Assembly (NCBI GenBank): GCA_038199755.1 | Contig: JBBPYR010000065.1 | Span: forward strand, 1 to 6,250 | Direction of reading: 5' to 3' | Source: JBBPYR01 sp038199755 | GTDB taxonomy: Bacteria > Chloroflexota > Ktedonobacteria > Ktedonobacterales > Ktedonobacteraceae | DNA length: 6,250 nt | Shown: piece after piece, positions 5,098-6,250 of the stretch | Layout: the number at the start of each line of letters is the position of its first letter | Position numbering within the stretch: position 1 is the stretch's first letter | Translations under genes and position numbers: made by a program | Notes under the pieces: model-generated | The model's database searches: none | What the model saw: only the letters and a program-made list of their open reading frames with translations | What the model was told of the DNA's origin: nothing

Positions 5098-6219
5098 ATG
5101 CGCGTATTGATGATCTCCAAAGCCCTGGTCCAGGGAACCTCACAACGCAAGCTGGAAGAACTGGCAACGTGTCCTGACGTAGAATTAACACTGGTTACGC
5201 CCGAATATTGGCAGAGCGACGATGGCAGCAAGCAGGTCTTAGAGCGTCTTTACACCACGGGCTACCGTATGATTGTGACGCCCTTGATGCTCAATGGCAA
5301 CTTCCACCTACACTATTATCCCCAGCTAGGCAAGATTATGCGCGAGACACGACCAGAGGTAGTGCATATCGATGAGGAGCCATATAACGTTGCTACGTTC
5401 CAGGCTATGCGGCTGGCGATGCAGCACAAAGCACGCGCCCTCTTCTTCACGTGGCAAAACCTATATCGCTCCTATCCCCCGCCGTTTCGCCAGATGGAAC
5501 TCTACAACTACAAACACGCAGCTGCGGCCCTGGCGGGTAATCGCGCCGCCGAAGAGGTCTTACGCCGCAAGGGGTATAAGGGCGCAATTGCCATCATTCC
5601 GCAGTTTGGCTTCGATACAGAAATCTACAAGCGCAGCAGCCCACGCACGCCACGAGCCGATCATGATCCCTTTACCTTTGGCTTCATTGGCCGCTTGAAA
5701 GAGGAGAAGGGCTTGCCACTGATGGTCGAAGCCCTGACCTATCTGCCAGAGTATTGTCAGGCCCTCTTCGTTGGCAACGGCCCCATGAAAAGTATGCTGG
5801 AAGAGTTGGCGGAGAAGTTAGGTGTGAAAGATCGTGTGCTCTTTAAGGGGGGCGTGCCGACCTACGAGGTGCCGCGCGAGATGGAGAAATTGGACGCCTT
5901 TGTGCTGCCCTCGCTGACACGTTCAAACTGGATGGAGCAATTCGGGCGCGTGCTGCCCGAAGCCATGTCCTGCGAGACGCCCGTCATCGGCTCTAGCTCT
6001 GGCGAGATACCCTACGTCATTGCGGATGCTGGCCTCGTCTTCAAAGAGGGTGATGCCCGCGACCTCGCCAGCAACATCCAGCGTCTCCTCGATGATCCCG
6101 CGCTCTACGCCGACCTCGCCAAACGCGGCAGGCAACGCGTCCTTGACAATTACACCCAGAAGCAGATTGTCCACCAGACATACGAGGTGTATCAGCAGAT
6201 GCTGGGTGTGAGGGTGTAG
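5098..6219 (+). CDS. Glycosyltransferase, GT4-like GT-B fold (third of three, different subgroup)
   Basis: 373 residues from ATG 5098, which lies 4 nt after the previous stop with a weak purine-rich site (AAGAAG, 5085-5090). The frame is open further back to an ATG at 4993, but that would overlap the upstream gene by about 100 nt and precede the family-like start MRVLMISKALVQG. The acceptor domain contains VVHIDEEPYNVATF (88-101) and the helix-rich region around ALFFTWQNLY (114-123). The donor domain has FIGRLKEEKG (196-205), with R199 and K204 in the usual places, NGPM (227-230), and E280-QFGRVLP-E288 as the E-x7-E motif. This motif lacks the GFG of the two upstream enzymes, so it belongs to another branch. 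It is probably cytoplasmic or peripheral to the membrane and adds one sugar in the same glycan pathway. A clear terminator is not visible in the 31 bases left in the window. Confidence 0.93.
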   Translation: MRVLMISKALVQGTSQRKLEELATCPDVELTLVTPEYWQSDDGSKQVLERLYTTGYRMIVTPLMLNGNFHLHYYPQLGKIMRETRPEVVHIDEEPYNVATFQAMRLAMQHKARALFFTWQNLYRSYPPPFRQMELYNYKHAAAALAGNRAAEEVLRRKGYKGAIAIIPQFGFDTEIYKRSSPRTPRADHDPFTFGFIGRLKEEKGLPLMVEALTYLPEYCQALFVGNGPMKSMLEELAEKLGVKDRVLFKGGVPTYEVPREMEKLDAFVLPSLTRSNWMEQFGRVLPEAMSCETPVIGSSSGEIPYVIADAGLVFKEGDARDLASNIQRLLDDPALYADLAKRGRQRVLDNYTQKQIVHQTYEVYQQMLGVRV

Positions 6220-6250
6220 AAAGCCCACAACAAAAGAGCAGCAATGTCGC

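Overview
The window looks like ordinary free-living bacterial chromosome, G+C in the mid-50s over most of its length, with all genes on the + strand. The gene style (a proline/glycine-rich zinc-ribbon protein with twin helix-turn-helix-like repeats, a HinT-type HIT protein, then three successive GT-B glycosyltransferases) reminds me of Chloroflexota, perhaps Ktedonobacteria. That is an impression from protein style, not a proven assignment.

Left edge (1-438): the 3' end of a repeat-built coiled-coil gene, read in frame 1 and cut by the window boundary. It has three nucleotide-identical 42-bp units followed by a different 54-bp unit in about 2.3 copies. Its G+C (about 35% where counted) is far below the rest, so a composition boundary lies between roughly 440 and 640. 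The spacer 439-662 holds a plausible sigma-70-type promoter (567-596) and, just before the next start codon, a terminator-like hairpin plus U-run (615-640) with competing inverted repeats, which could form an attenuator-like leader.

Middle (663-2620): a 460-residue protein with a CxxC/CxxC zinc ribbon, a long basic disordered linker, two tandem helix-turn-helix-like units and an acidic Pro/Ala repeat tail; its function is unknown but it looks nucleic-acid-binding. A 17-bp perfect hairpin and a second mini-hairpin with T6 follow it. An extended -10 promoter candidate and a strong ribosome site then lead into a HIT-family nucleoside phosphoramidase-type gene.

Right (2629-6219): three consecutive GT4-like glycosyltransferases, all with the E-x7-E donor-site motif. 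Spacings after HIT are 8, 140 and 4 nt, so HIT-GT-GT-GT could be one transcript. The first two transferases look like diverged duplicates and the third is of a different GT4 subgroup. They probably add successive sugars to a surface glycan or glycolipid, but donors and acceptor cannot be read from sequence. The 140-nt gap between the first and second is made almost wholly of a 66-bp tandem repeat that brings the second gene's ribosome site and is stop-free in all three forward frames.

The best leads are the 66-bp repeat at the operon junction, the zinc-ribbon protein with its leader, the repeat-expanded coiled-coil gene, and an 18-nt exact match shared out of frame by two unrelated genes. I see no CRISPR array, transposase, tRNA or rRNA.
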